DNA from: Komagataeibacter sucrofermentans DSM 15973
GTDB lineage: Bacteria; Pseudomonadota; Alphaproteobacteria; Acetobacterales; Acetobacteraceae
Length of the DNA stretch: 64,000 nt
NCBI RefSeq assembly: GCF_040581405.1
Contig: NZ_CP137157.1
Coordinates: forward strand, 1,492,001-1,556,000
Reading direction: 5' to 3'
The position numbers and the translations under genes are program-made. The notes below the pieces were generated by a model, which worked only from the letters and a program-made list of their open reading frames with translations, ran no database searches and was not told the origin of the DNA. Below are positions 1 to 8,633 of this stretch, piece after piece; position 1 is the first letter of the stretch, and each line of letters opens with the position of its first letter.

Positions 1-236
1 ATGGCTATGATCTCCTCGGCCAGTGTGTCGGCCGCGGCTTCACGCGCGGTATCATAAAGTGCACGAAAAGCCAGGTTATCGCGCAGCCAGCGCAATATGG
101 TGGCGCGGTGCGGCAGGGCCGGATCAGCACAGATGGCGCGCAGGCTCTGCCCATCAGCCAGCCGCAGGCATATCTCATCGGCCAGCCTGCGGCTATAGGT
201 GCTGCGCCGCGTGCCCGTGGCGGCCTGTTCGGGCAT
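1..236 (-). CDS. terminase small subunit-like protein, 3' end outside window
   Basis: Reading leftwards from ATG at 236, 78 codons stay open to the window edge. The protein starts MPEQAATGTRRSTYSRRLAD and continues with a helix-turn-helix-like segment (LADGQSLRAICADPALPHRATILRWL) and a charged helix (FRALYDTAREAAAD). This layout matches the N-terminus of Sf6-type phage terminase small subunits, which bind phage DNA and start headful packaging. GGAG lies about 7 nt upstream of the ATG. The C-terminal half and any large subunit lie outside the window, so it is unknown whether the gene is intact. Family assignment is from pattern memory; some chromosomal regulators share this fold. Confidence 0.62.
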   Translation of the reverse strand, partial: MPEQAATGTRRSTYSRRLADEICLRLADGQSLRAICADPALPHRATILRWLRDNLAFRALYDTAREAAADTLAEEIIA

Positions 237-643
237 GCTGTTTCTCCGTAAATGCACAACGCCCGGAAACCGCGGAAGCGGCGCCGGGCGTGGGTCTGTC
301 ATGATAGGATCTTTATGCTGAAAAACCGCGCAGGCAGCAAATACAGTTTCCAGAAAACCTTATCGGAACATGATGGCGTGCGTGCTGCTGCACGTTTATG
401 CATAATGTGGGCTGTTATTGTGCTGCGCTGGATGGTTTTCGCTGATGTGTTGCCTGTATTTATGCCTTTCCGGGACGGGTCTCGTCCGGGCGGGGTGGAT
501 ACAGAACTGTCAGGATATGTTTCTTATACTTAGAAACCGTGCAGGCAACAATTTACCTGTGCGGCACAAAAACATATTAACAGAAGACACCCCTCCCGCC
601 TGAAAAATGCAGTGAGGTGCGGGACTGCAACCCTGATGCAGAC
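237..643. other. intergenic stretch without a convincing gene
   Basis: Only short overlapping reading frames with no family resemblance are present. An imperfect direct repeat is visible: AAACCGCGCAGGCAGCAAAT near 323-344 and AAACCGTGCAGGCAACAATT near 534-555. The 5' part must carry the promoter of the leftward terminase-like gene. Confidence 0.5.
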
Positions 644-1735
644 TCAACCTTCCGGCACACCCTGCAGGAGCGTATCAAACGTCACGCGCCCATTGTCATA
701 GTCCCGCTGGCAGTATTGAAACCCGGTGAGGGCATGAATGAGTTCCACCGGAATATCGAAGTAGAAATCGATCATATCCGGCAGGTAGCCACTATCGGCC
801 TCTTCCTTCCGCATGGCCGTGACAATGGTGGCAAGCTGCGCAGGCGGCGTGCCGGTCATGTGCAGGTCATGCGGGCCGCCTGGCTGCGCGCGGGTGCGCG
901 ACGTGCCAACATGGCGCACAGTCCATAGCTGTGCGCCGTTGGCATGGCCGGTGGCTTGCGTCACGTAATCCGGTTCATCGACAAAGAGGGACAGGACTGT
1001 GCACCCAGCCGCATAGGTCTCCATATGAGTGGCATGATGAAGGGCTGCGGCGGGGTCATTGAACCATACAACCGTCCATCCATCAGGCAGGCTGGCAATG
1101 GCGGCGGGTGCCGGGTTGTCTCCCTCTGGCCTGCCGGTCTCACTCAGGTGCATGCGGTGCAGTATGGCCTCCCGCTCGAGGCCGTGGAACAGGAACAGGC
1201 CCACCTTGTAGCCAACCGGGCGTGGCGGGCAGCTTTCGCGTATCCACGGACGCAGGCGGATGGGCGGAAATATATCCTGCGTGCCTTCCGCCATTTCAAG
1301 CGGCGCGAATGTGACCCTGCCGTTGGTTATGGTGTAGGGATAGACGAAATTCGCCGCCGTGCCATCGCGATGCGTGCACATGAGCACGGCAGCCTCGGCC
1401 TGCTTGCCGCTACCGGGCAGCAGCACGGTGCAGTTGGCCGCCACGACCGCCGCGCGCTGGTAACTGCGGCCTACCCTTTCGCGCAGGGCCTGCTTGAGAT
1501 GGTCGAGCTGGGCGTTGCCATCCTTTTTGTCCGGCATGGGCTCATCATGCAGTTCAATGTCGCCACGATAGGGCTCGCGCGCCATCAATGCGCCGAAGGG
1601 AGCGAAAACCCCATCGCGCCTCAGCCTGGCCTCCACTTCCGGCATGATGAAATCGACAAGGGCTGTAAAGTCCTGCTGTGGCGTGCTGAGCCAGTAGGGT
1701 CGATCCGCGTTATCCCCGCCTTCGTGCTGATCCAT
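644..1735 (-). CDS. two-part hypothetical protein, 363 aa
   Basis: Not assigned to a named family. Cytosolic-looking: no signal peptide and no membrane segment. Residues about 15-160 (DGVFAPFGALM near residue 41; later HRDGTAANFVYPY) resemble a widespread uncharacterised domain with an F-x-P-F-G start and a repeated YPY/LPY strand. After a proline/glycine-rich linker around residue 210, a second part (GWTVVWFNDPAAALHHA, SLFVDEPDYVTQATGHANGA, WTVRHVG) looks like a separate alpha/beta domain. Such two-domain stand-alone proteins in accessory DNA are often immunity-like, but nothing here proves it. It lies between a terminase-like gene and a DMT transporter on the same strand. Confidence 0.6.
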   Translation of the reverse strand: MDQHEGGDNADRPYWLSTPQQDFTALVDFIMPEVEARLRRDGVFAPFGALMAREPYRGDIELHDEPMPDKKDGNAQLDHLKQALRERVGRSYQRAAVVAANCTVLLPGSGKQAEAAVLMCTHRDGTAANFVYPYTITNGRVTFAPLEMAEGTQDIFPPIRLRPWIRESCPPRPVGYKVGLFLFHGLEREAILHRMHLSETGRPEGDNPAPAAIASLPDGWTVVWFNDPAAALHHATHMETYAAGCTVLSLFVDEPDYVTQATGHANGAQLWTVRHVGTSRTRAQPGGPHDLHMTGTPPAQLATIVTAMRKEEADSGYLPDMIDFYFDIPVELIHALTGFQYCQRDYDNGRVTFDTLLQGVPEG

Positions 1736-1943
1736 TACGCCGTCCTTGCTGGCTGTGCCAGCGTTCAGGCTACGTTCGGCACATGAAACCTGTCAATCCG
1801 GCACCCGCGTATGGGCGGGGCATGGACATGTCGTCTAAGCCGCCCTACGCCGTGCACCGCGCTATCGGGGCTAGTCCATTTATGCTGCTGCCACACGGGA
1901 TGGGGCGAAAGAGCTGCTCCACGGGCGGCAGCATCCTGCATGT

Positions 1944-3005
1944 TCAGGCCGCGTGGTCATGATCGTGGCGGTGATGCAGGTCGGGATAATGGGCGTGGCT
2001 GTGCTCAAGCCGCGTGTGCACATGGTAATGAGTGTGCGGTGCGCCCGGCGGATCATCGGGGCCATGTTCGTGCTGATGGTGTTCGTCATGCACATGGCGA
2101 TGGATATGGGCCATTTCCTCATGCGCGTGCTGGTGGTCATGGCGTTCGGTCAGGTGCAGCCATAGCCCGATACCCATGAGCACCGCCGCCACAAGCAGCC
2201 GCACCACGCCCTGCGCCGGGAACAGGGCGAGCGACGCCACCGCCCCCATGAAAGGAGCCAGCGCGAAATACGCCCCCGTCCGCGCGGCCCCCAGATGGCG
2301 CAACCCCAGCATGAAGGCGACAAGGCTGACACCGTAACCCAGAAACCCCACAGATCCAGCCCCCGCCACCAGAGCCAATCCCGGCAGGTACGCGTGTTGC
2401 AGCCCAAGGGCCGTGAGCAGGTTGACACTGCCCGCCACAATGCCCTTGAGCATGGCGATCCGCACGGGATCTACTGCCGAGAGGCGATTGCTGAGGTTGT
2501 TATCAATACCCCAGCACACACATGCGGCAATAATGTAAAGCGCGCCGGGCGCCAGCATCGCATGGCCCTGCCATGACAGCACGCCCGCCCCCAGCACAAT
2601 GCACGCAGCGCCAAACAGCAGCCTGCGATCAACATTTTCACGAAATACCATCCATGCGATCAGCAGTGTTGCAATGCTCTCGACATTGAGCAGCAACGAT
2701 GCACTCGCCGCATCCGTGCGGGCAAGGCCAAGCATGAGCAGCAACGGGCCGGCCACGCCGCCCGTGGCGATCACACCGAGCAGCCATGGCAGGTCGCGGC
2801 GCGCAAGGGGAGCTTCATCATGCGTGGGCAACCGTAGGACCGCCCGCGCGCCCAGCACTAGTGCCAGCCCCAGACCGGAGCCAAGATAGAGCAGGCCCGC
2901 CGCCATCTGGGCTGACATATCGCCAAGCAGCAGCTTGGCGAATGGTGTGCTCACGCCAAACAGCACGGCGGAAAGCAGGGCAAAGCAGAGGCCGGTGGTC
3001 TTCAT
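1944..3005 (-). CDS. EamA/DMT-family transporter with His-rich C-terminal tail
   Basis: 353 aa. The first 285 residues form about ten hydrophobic helices in two EamA repeats. The first repeat starts FALLSAVLFGVSTPFAKLLL, typical of drug/metabolite transporters of the inner membrane. The last ~68 residues are hydrophilic and hold about two dozen histidines in His-Asp/Glu/Gln clusters (HDHQHAHEEMAHIHRHVH and similar). That is far more than a usual DMT protein has and suggests cytosolic or periplasmic metal binding, as in Ni/Co/Zn exporters and chaperones. Substrate is inferred only. Its start codon overlaps the first bases of the degraded rightward SUFU-like gene. Confidence 0.88.
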   Translation of the reverse strand: MKTTGLCFALLSAVLFGVSTPFAKLLLGDMSAQMAAGLLYLGSGLGLALVLGARAVLRLPTHDEAPLARRDLPWLLGVIATGGVAGPLLLMLGLARTDAASASLLLNVESIATLLIAWMVFRENVDRRLLFGAACIVLGAGVLSWQGHAMLAPGALYIIAACVCWGIDNNLSNRLSAVDPVRIAMLKGIVAGSVNLLTALGLQHAYLPGLALVAGAGSVGFLGYGVSLVAFMLGLRHLGAARTGAYFALAPFMGAVASLALFPAQGVVRLLVAAVLMGIGLWLHLTERHDHQHAHEEMAHIHRHVHDEHHQHEHGPDDPPGAPHTHYHVHTRLEHSHAHYPDLHHRHDHDHAA

Positions 3006-3036
3006 GCCCTTAATATATCATGTCATATTCGCCCCT

Positions 3037-3578
3037 GCCACGGGCGCCCTGTCTGCAGCACGGGTGATCTGCGATGCCCATGCCTTTGAAGCGCGCGTGC
3101 TCGATCATTATATCCGCTACCTTGGCCCGGTCGCGCAGGACTGGCGCGATCGTACGCCTACACAGGACAAACGCTTTTTTGCCACCGCGGGCTGGGGCAA
3201 TAGAGTGCTTGGGCACCTGACGGCTGCGAACTCGTCTTCGCGGTCGATCAAAAGATGCCCTGTTTCTGGGCGATATGATCAAGTTCACAGTCCCCATTCT
3301 GCCCGGCACGCTGCTGACCGGGCTGTATTGCACGATTCCGGCCTTATGCCCGTCTGGCTTTGCCCGTATTGTGCCACAAAGGAGACAGAGTGCCGATTGT
3401 CATGATCTGGCTGATCCCGATTTATGAATGCGAGAAAGCTTATATCCAGACCCATGACTGGCGCCGGTTCGAGGCTGAACCCGACCGCCTTGATCCTGAC
3501 TCTGCACCGGCAGCCGATCCGGCTAGTATGGGCCATGAATATCAGGCTCTAATTTGTTTAAAAAAATTTTCTCAATAG
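3037..3578 (+). pseudogene. SUFU-domain (suppressor of fused-like) gene remnant
   Basis: Pieces of one protein are spread over all three forward frames. The frame around 3055-3225 gives HAFEARVLDHYIRYLGPVAQ. A second, around 3254-3375, gives DALFLGDMIKFTVPILPG then LLTGLYCTIPALCPSGFARI. A third, from about 3375, gives KGDRVPIVMIWLIPIYECEK then AYIQTHDWRRFEAE. In order these match the SUFU fold of bacterial proteins: the P-x-x-P-G block followed by the W-L-x-P-I-Y-x-x-E block. At least two frameshifts separate them, so no full product can be made. Bacterial SUFU proteins are often immunity proteins of polymorphic toxins. Recognition is by motif memory. Confidence 0.6.
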
Positions 3579-3590
3579 CAGCGCGCTGCC

Positions 3591-4145
3591 TTACCGCCAC
3601 TGTTCATGCAACACATCCAGCGCCCTGTGCAGTGTGCGGATGCGGGTGCCGGGGTGTTCATCCAGGCCGCATACGGCGCAGACCGCGCGCGCCCGGGCTG
3701 GCGTGAGCAGGGCCAGCGCGCGGTCAATGGCGTGCCGGGCGTTTACGCTGGCTTCGGTTTCCTCCATCGTGCCCGTGCCCTGCCCGGCTTGCGGGCTGTA
3801 ACGCTGCACCAGTCGCCCCGTGCGCGTGCAACGCCGCCAGCAGGCCCGAAAGCGCAGCCCGACGGCATGCTGCTCGGGGCTCAAGGCAGAATTGGCGCGA
3901 TAAAACAGCCGGTCGAGTTCGCATGTATCCGTCAGGCGGCGCACGGCGTGTGGGCGCGCACCGGGGGCTAGTTGCACGCGGGCCCGCTCCACCGGGCGCA
4001 TGAGGGCTGCGGGGCCATCGGCGCCCATATCCGGTTTCAGTCCTGCTGCAATGTCACGCGCGTGCAACCGGGCACGGCGTTCAGCCCGCAGCACGGCGGC
4101 AGCATGGACAGGCGCGGGTGAAAAGGGAGCGCGCGGATTGGGCAT
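3591..4145 (-). CDS. small phage-type hypothetical protein, possibly DUF6456-like
   Basis: 184 aa, Arg/Ala-rich, basic, no membrane segment. The middle (ELDRLFYRANSALSPEQHAV) and C-terminus (ARHAIDRALALLTPARARAV, then HRALDVLHEQW) follow the layout of alphaproteobacterial DUF6456-like proteins: an aged-substrate helix, a variable linker, and a terminal helix bundle with a VCGLDE-like core. Such proteins occur in prophages and as DNA-associated regulators. AGGAA sits 6-10 nt before ATG at 4145. It reads away from the repressor at 4870, as expected of a divergent phage early or regulatory module. Function unproven. Confidence 0.5.
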   Translation of the reverse strand: MPNPRAPFSPAPVHAAAVLRAERRARLHARDIAAGLKPDMGADGPAALMRPVERARVQLAPGARPHAVRRLTDTCELDRLFYRANSALSPEQHAVGLRFRACWRRCTRTGRLVQRYSPQAGQGTGTMEETEASVNARHAIDRALALLTPARARAVCAVCGLDEHPGTRIRTLHRALDVLHEQWR

Positions 4146-4788
4146 GGCAATTCCTGTACGACTTTATGCAACAAAGTCATATTATCGCCATAATGTGCAG
4201 GCGGGCAGTTCCACCCGCTTGCCACGCCGCTTATCCCAATCCGCAGGCCACCACGCCCCTGCCTCAATACGTGGCGCGAGCACTCATGACATCAAACAAG
4301 CACGAGGCCCCATGATAGGCGATGCACCCCGGCCCCTCATCTCTGAAACCGATATTGCCCTGTCCATCAAGCGTAATGTCGAGCCAGCACCCTGTATTCC
4401 CGCTGCGCAGCATGCGTGGAAAAGGGGGTGGGCCATTACCAGTGCGCCCATGAACAGAAATTGACGCATAAAGATGTTCTTTTCAGGATTATTTTAAAAT
4501 AACATTTAAAAATATCGTATAATTTTGAGAACATATTCGGAAAATATTTTTAAAAATAGAATTCTGGATCTCTATTTTACTAATTAATTAATGAAATTTA
4601 TATTTTACCTGTCACATATCCCCATGTCAGCGTATTGATAGGCGTATCATGACAAGGTGTTCTGCCATAGGGCATCATTTCCTGTGATATACCGCTTGTG
4701 GAGTTCATGGTTGGCATCCACCGATGGCGCCGCCATTCAAGAATGTGGGCGCACTTCCTGACACAGGATGCAGGCAATTCCAAAAAAA
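4146..4788. other. AT-rich intergenic region left of the repressor
   Basis: No convincing gene. About 4470-4620 is strongly AT-rich compared with the rest of the window (runs of A/T and TTAATTAATTAATG-like sequence). Only weak minus-strand frames exist (for example 61 codons at 4284-4469), and none has a recognised domain. It could hold decayed phage genes and the promoters of the leftward genes. Confidence 0.5.
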
Positions 4789-4867
4789 TGGGATAATTCC
4801 CACATTGCAAACATAATGGGATATATCCCCCCCTACCCATTGTGTCAATTATGTGGGATATTTCCCA
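4789..4867 (+). promoter_or_regulatory. three-site operator cluster upstream of the repressor
   Basis: Three copies of a palindrome with TGGGA / TCCCA arms: TGGGATAATTCCCA at 4789-4802, GGGATATATCCC at 4818-4829 (perfect), and TGGGATATTTCCCA at 4854-4867. Centres are 28 and 37 bp apart, roughly helical-turn multiples. The last site ends three bases before the repressor ATG at 4870, so binding would cover the translation start. A minus-strand TTGACA lies between sites 2 and 3, with TATATC 17 bp further on, which could be a divergent promoter. This arrangement is that of a self-regulating phage-type switch. Confidence 0.75.
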
Positions 4868-4869
4868 TT

Positions 4870-5841
4870 ATGGATGATACACGCTCCCCCGCCGCCGCCG
4901 AGATTGAACGCCGCATGGAGCGGCTGAACCTCAATAAAAAACGTCTGGCCGATCTGGCCGGACTGAACGAAACCTACGTGCACGACATCCTGCGCGGCAA
5001 ATCCCGTAACCCTGGGGGTGACCGGCTGGAAAAAGTGGCCGCCGTGCTGGGCTGCACCGCAAGCGACCTGCTGCGAAGCGGCGGCAATGGTGGGGCAAGT
5101 GCCGCCGCCTCGCGGCTCAAGGCCCTGCGGGAACGGGCGGGTTACACCGTGCGGGCGCTGGCGCGCGACGTGGGCATGGGGGAAAAATTTTCCAGCTACG
5201 CCTTTTATGAAAACAAGCTGAAAAAAGACTTTATTCCTGTTGAACTGGTGCGCAAACTGGTGCCGCTCCTGACCGATCGTGGCGACCCACCCATTGCCGC
5301 ATCCGAAGTCTGGGCGCTGTGCGGCATCGTGCCCGGTGCCACGGACCTGAACGAGAGCATAAGCCGCGCCGAACGCGCAAGCATGCCGCTGCATAACGAG
5401 GATGGCGCGGTGACCGTGCATGAATACGATATTTCACCCCAGGCCGGTGCAGGCGCGATTGTGGACCACACGGCCGCGGGCGATGCCGAGAGCCACCCCA
5501 CGCTGGATTCATGGCGCATCCCGCGTGATTTCATTCGCAATTACCTGCCGGATACCGGGGGGCTTGCCATCATTCGCGTGGCAGGCAACTCCATGGAGCC
5601 GGAATTCGTGGCGGGTGATCGCGTGCTCGTCGATACGGGCCACCGCATCCCTTCGCCCGATGGCGTGTATGTGTTGTGGAATGGCATGGGCGTGGTCATC
5701 AAGCAGTTGATGCTGGTCCCCAATTCCCGCCCGCCGCGCATCCGCATCATCAGCGTCAACCCGACCTATCCGGTGGATGAGGTCGATGCCTCTGACCTCG
5801 TGATCAATGGGCGCGTGGTTGGTAAATGGGTTTGGAAGTAA
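4870..5841 (+). CDS. CI/LexA-like phage repressor (XRE HTH + S24 peptidase)
   Basis: 323 aa. An XRE helix-turn-helix lies at residues ~18-68 (KKRLADLAGLNETYVHDILR). A second HTH-like region lies at ~81-150 (RLKALRERAGYTVRALARDV). The C-terminal S24/LexA-like dimerisation and self-cleavage domain covers ~185-323: a probable cleavage Ala-Gly in QAGAG (~191-195), nucleophile Ser241 in AGNSMEPEF, and Lys278 in GVVIKQL. It likely represses phage or island genes and is released on DNA damage. ATG at 4870 is preferred over in-frame upstream starts because the operator palindromes would otherwise be coding. A frameshifted SUKH gene follows after 4 nt. Confidence 0.88.
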   Translation: MDDTRSPAAAEIERRMERLNLNKKRLADLAGLNETYVHDILRGKSRNPGGDRLEKVAAVLGCTASDLLRSGGNGGASAAASRLKALRERAGYTVRALARDVGMGEKFSSYAFYENKLKKDFIPVELVRKLVPLLTDRGDPPIAASEVWALCGIVPGATDLNESISRAERASMPLHNEDGAVTVHEYDISPQAGAGAIVDHTAAGDAESHPTLDSWRIPRDFIRNYLPDTGGLAIIRVAGNSMEPEFVAGDRVLVDTGHRIPSPDGVYVLWNGMGVVIKQLMLVPNSRPPRIRIISVNPTYPVDEVDASDLVINGRVVGKWVWK

Positions 5842-5845
5842 AAAT

Positions 5846-6305
5846 ATGCCTTTTCATGATCTGGTAGCCTGCATAAAAAACAATTCGTGTAATTCTCTTG
5901 AAGTTGGTGATGAAAGCCTTGCCTCGACCCCTGAAGATATTGCCGAGGTGCGAAAGCATATTGGGCCAGAAACTGCCGCCAAGCTACCTGTTCCTTGCCG
6001 AGCATTATGGCTACGCATCTATTTTTGGCGATGAAATATTTTCCATCTACCTTGGGTTCGATCGCAACACGCCCAGCGGTGACATTGCCGAACGCACCGT
6101 GCTCTATCGCCGCCAGAACGCCATAAAACCTACGGAAATCGTTCTGTGCCGGACGGATTTCGCGGAAATATTCGTGTTTGACACAACCCGTGCCGATGCA
6201 CGGGGTGAATACCCGGTTCTGCGCACGGTCGGTGATGAATCAGCCCTGTACGCACCCACATTTGCTGATTTTATTGTAAAATACAGCCACGATGTCATGG
6301 CCTGA
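5846..6305 (+). pseudogene. SUKH/SMI1-KNR4 family gene with a frameshift
   Basis: Start at 5846 gives MPFHDLVACIKNNSC and later STPEDIAEVRKHIG. The frame must then change near 5966-5967 to continue with KLPPSYLFLAEHYGYASIFG, DEIFSIYLGF and LYRRQNAIKPTEIVLCRTDF. Joined, these make a normal SUKH domain of about 150 residues (acidic N-terminal helix, LPPsYlfLaehyGy core, DEIFSIY strand). The extra base is in TTGGGCCAG. SUKH proteins are a main class of immunity proteins against nuclease toxins, with other roles also known. It may be co-transcribed with the repressor 4 nt upstream. A sequencing error or a true mutation is equally possible; the 3' part alone is open from 5898. Confidence 0.72.
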
Positions 6306-6489
6306 CAGCGGGCGCTGGCCCTGACATAAATCCTACCTATGCCCCCTTGCCCTACTGGCGCCGCATTCGGGTTGTAGGCAGGTGTTCATGCATCCTGTCA
6401 CGCCTTGCCCCGCGCGTGGTCACGGCCCCATCGGGGGCTGGTGATCCATGTTCGCACAACCTCACGCGGCACCGTGCGTTAAGCTTGCC

Positions 6490-7101
6490 ATGACAGAACA
6501 TGCACAACGCCCTGCCCAGCGTCGGGCGCGCCCCTTTGCCCTTCTTGCAATAATGCTGGGTTGCCTCGGGCTCCCTACCCTTGCGCGCCCGGCCCATGCC
6601 ACGCCCCAGCATCTCACGCTTACGCCTGACAATACCGCCGTGCTGCTGCACGCGAGCAGTGTCATCGGCGCAATGGACGGGCAGTTCGGCAAGGTTTCCG
6701 GTACGCTGGATTATGACCTGTCGCGCCAGACCTGCCATGTGGACCTGACCATGGACGCCACAACCGTGCACATGGACACCATACTGGAGCGCAAGGCCGC
6801 GAAATCAGGCGGCATGCTGGGCACGGATCGCTGGCCCACCGCGCGCTACGTGGGCGACTGCCGGCCACATATCGTCAATGGCGGCGTGGCCTCGCGCATG
6901 GTGGGGCAACTGACCCTGCGCGGCCAGACCCATCCCATGACGTTTGATACCCAGATGGACTTTACCGGCAACACGCTCAGCGTGCTTGACAGCACCGGCA
7001 CGTTCGATGGACGCAAATGGGGCATGTCCACCATGCTGCATACCGTAAGGCAGCCCATGCGCACCGAAACGCGCATCACCCTGCCCAATTCACTCCACTA
7101 A
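6490..7101 (+). CDS. YceI-family periplasmic protein
   Basis: About 203 aa from ATG 6490 (an in-frame ATG at 6448 would add 14 residues). An N-terminal Arg-rich start and hydrophobic stretch (PFALLAIMLGCLGLPTLARP) with AHA-T cleavage is a signal peptide. The mature part is a YceI lipocalin-like barrel (LTPDNTAVLLHASSVIGAMD, GQFGKVSGTLDYD, DRWPTARYVGDC, VGQLTLRGQTHPMTF). The family binds isoprenoid-type lipids in the periplasm; the exact role here is unknown. The DOPA-dioxygenase-like gene follows 27 nt downstream. A second YceI gene lies at 52722, also next to an aromatic-dioxygenase-type gene. Confidence 0.85.
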   Translation: MTEHAQRPAQRRARPFALLAIMLGCLGLPTLARPAHATPQHLTLTPDNTAVLLHASSVIGAMDGQFGKVSGTLDYDLSRQTCHVDLTMDATTVHMDTILERKAAKSGGMLGTDRWPTARYVGDCRPHIVNGGVASRMVGQLTLRGQTHPMTFDTQMDFTGNTLSVLDSTGTFDGRKWGMSTMLHTVRQPMRTETRITLPNSLH

Positions 7102-7128
7102 CCCCGCCGCGCAGAAAGTGCACGACAC

Positions 7129-7557
7129 ATGACCGATGAGACGACCGCCCCCCGCACTCTGGCCGAGATTGCAAGCTATCATGTGCATGTCTATTTTGAT
7201 GATGCCACGACACGCCAGGCCGCAGCCCGGTTGCGAGACCGCATTGCCGAGCGCTTTGCCGTAAGGCTGGGGCGTTGGCATGATGTGGCGGTCGGCCCCC
7301 ATGTGGCCCCCATGTACCAGATCGCGTTCGAGACGGGGCTGTTCGCAACCTTCGTGCCCTGGCTCATGCTCAATCATGGCGGGCTGAGCCTTCTCGTGCA
7401 CCCGAACACGACCAATCCCCGCCGCGACCATCTGCGTGACGGCATGTGGATTGGCCGCCCCCGCGCCCTCCTTGCCGACCGCCTGCCCGAACAGACCGAC
7501 GCCCCCGATCGCGCGGGCGAGGTCAATACACGGCCCGATGGCAGCGTGAAAATCTGA
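7129..7557 (+). CDS. DOPA 4,5-dioxygenase family protein
   Basis: 142 aa, cytosolic. Conserved features of the fungal/bacterial DOPA 4,5-dioxygenase family: SYHVHVYFDD near residue 20, a second short histidine-containing stretch (GPHVAPMYQIAF), LMLNHGGLSLLVHPNT, and the C-terminal RRDHLRDGMWIG. The histidines would bind the active-site iron. The proteins cleave catechol rings in known members, but bacterial copies are mostly untested. The gene is followed by a rho-independent terminator at 7597, so it closes the YceI-dioxygenase unit. Confidence 0.85.
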   Translation: MTDETTAPRTLAEIASYHVHVYFDDATTRQAAARLRDRIAERFAVRLGRWHDVAVGPHVAPMYQIAFETGLFATFVPWLMLNHGGLSLLVHPNTTNPRRDHLRDGMWIGRPRALLADRLPEQTDAPDRAGEVNTRPDGSVKI

Positions 7558-7596
7558 GACCCGATTTCAAAACGATCCTTTGATATAGATTTCCCG

Positions 7597-7630
7597 ATAC
7601 CGCCTTTTTTTACAAAAAGGCGGTATTTTT
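7597..7630 (+). terminator. rho-independent terminator
   Basis: ATACCGCCTTTTT (7597-7609), a 4-nt loop, AAAAAGGCGGTAT (7614-7626), then a T run. Perfect 13-bp stem, 37 nt after the dioxygenase stop. The T/A-rich arms also make it potentially bidirectional. Confidence 0.9.
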
Positions 7631-7862
7631 GATACTTTTTTTAAAGAAGCCGCCCCAGAAATATTATTACGGAAACAAGGCCCCGCACCCCTGTTTCCAT
7701 CAGTTTCTGCAGGGGCGTCCAGAGTGTTTTTTTACAAAATCGTTCAGGCGGGGCGCAGGCATTGTTGCAATCGGTCTGTTTTGGTAATGCACTGTAACAT
7801 TGTCCTGCTGGATAATGACGGCATCATCCCTTGAGCCTGTGGCCTGATCGGACCCGTTTTAT

Positions 7863-8558
7863 ATGCAAACGCTGTTGCAGCCTGTGCTTCGTGTCAAAAT
7901 GTCCAGCGATGTGCATGAGCGTCTGAGCGAACTCCATATTGCCTACCCTCCAGGCCCAAAACGGCAACGGCGCGCGGCGATGGTGCGCGAGCGCGGCCTT
8001 CTGTTCATTCATGTGCCCAAAAATGCTGGAACATCCATCACCCGCGCCCTTTACGGCATGGATGTAGGGCATGAAACCATCCGGTATTTCCAGCGCCGAC
8101 TGCCCGATCTGGTGCGCTTTCCCACCTTTGCCATCCTGCGTGATCCGGTTCAGCGCTTTCTGTCGGCGTATCGCTATGCGCGCGCGGGTGGTGGTGGGGC
8201 GCGGCATGTGGCGCAGGGGTTCCGGGCACATTACATGGCGCTGCGTGACCTTGACGATGCGCTCGATCTGGTGGCACAGGCGCGCAACCCCTACCATATC
8301 GACCATATTTTCCGGCCACAGACATGGTATCTGACCGGGCACGATGGCGCCATTGCGGTCAACCACCTGTTCATGCTTGATGAAATGGCGCGTATCGAAC
8401 GCTTTATCGCACCATTTGGCAGCGGGCCGATCACGCATGTCAACGCCACGGCAGCCGGTGATAAAGGCGAACTGCCAGGCCCCGACCAGATCAGGCGGAT
8501 CAGGCAGATTTACCGTGCCGATTATGACCTGATCGCCCAAGCCCGGCAGAGCCGGTAA
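7863..8558 (+). CDS. sulfotransferase family 2 domain protein
   Basis: 231 aa. PAPS-binding loop FIHVPKNAGTSITRALYG near residue 48, and the 3'-phosphate motif ILRDPVQRFLSAYRYA near residue 97. These are the two signature blocks of Sulfotransfer_2 (carbohydrate or protein sulfotransferases). No signal peptide or membrane anchor is visible, so it may act in the cytosol on a surface-polymer precursor. Start 7863 was chosen as the longest open frame; a second ATG at 7899 is possible, and neither has a strong ribosome site. Acceptor unknown. Confidence 0.85.
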   Translation: MQTLLQPVLRVKMSSDVHERLSELHIAYPPGPKRQRRAAMVRERGLLFIHVPKNAGTSITRALYGMDVGHETIRYFQRRLPDLVRFPTFAILRDPVQRFLSAYRYARAGGGGARHVAQGFRAHYMALRDLDDALDLVAQARNPYHIDHIFRPQTWYLTGHDGAIAVNHLFMLDEMARIERFIAPFGSGPITHVNATAAGDKGELPGPDQIRRIRQIYRADYDLIAQARQSR

Positions 8559-8633
8559 AACCGATTACATCCTGCCCCACCCCACTATCAGGCAGGATAT
8601 GCGATAATGGTGAGGGGCCAGTCAGTATCGGGT

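Noticed and set aside
4598-4840. 80-codon reverse frame over the operator cluster
   Set aside because: Would place coding sequence through the palindromes; no ribosome site or domain.
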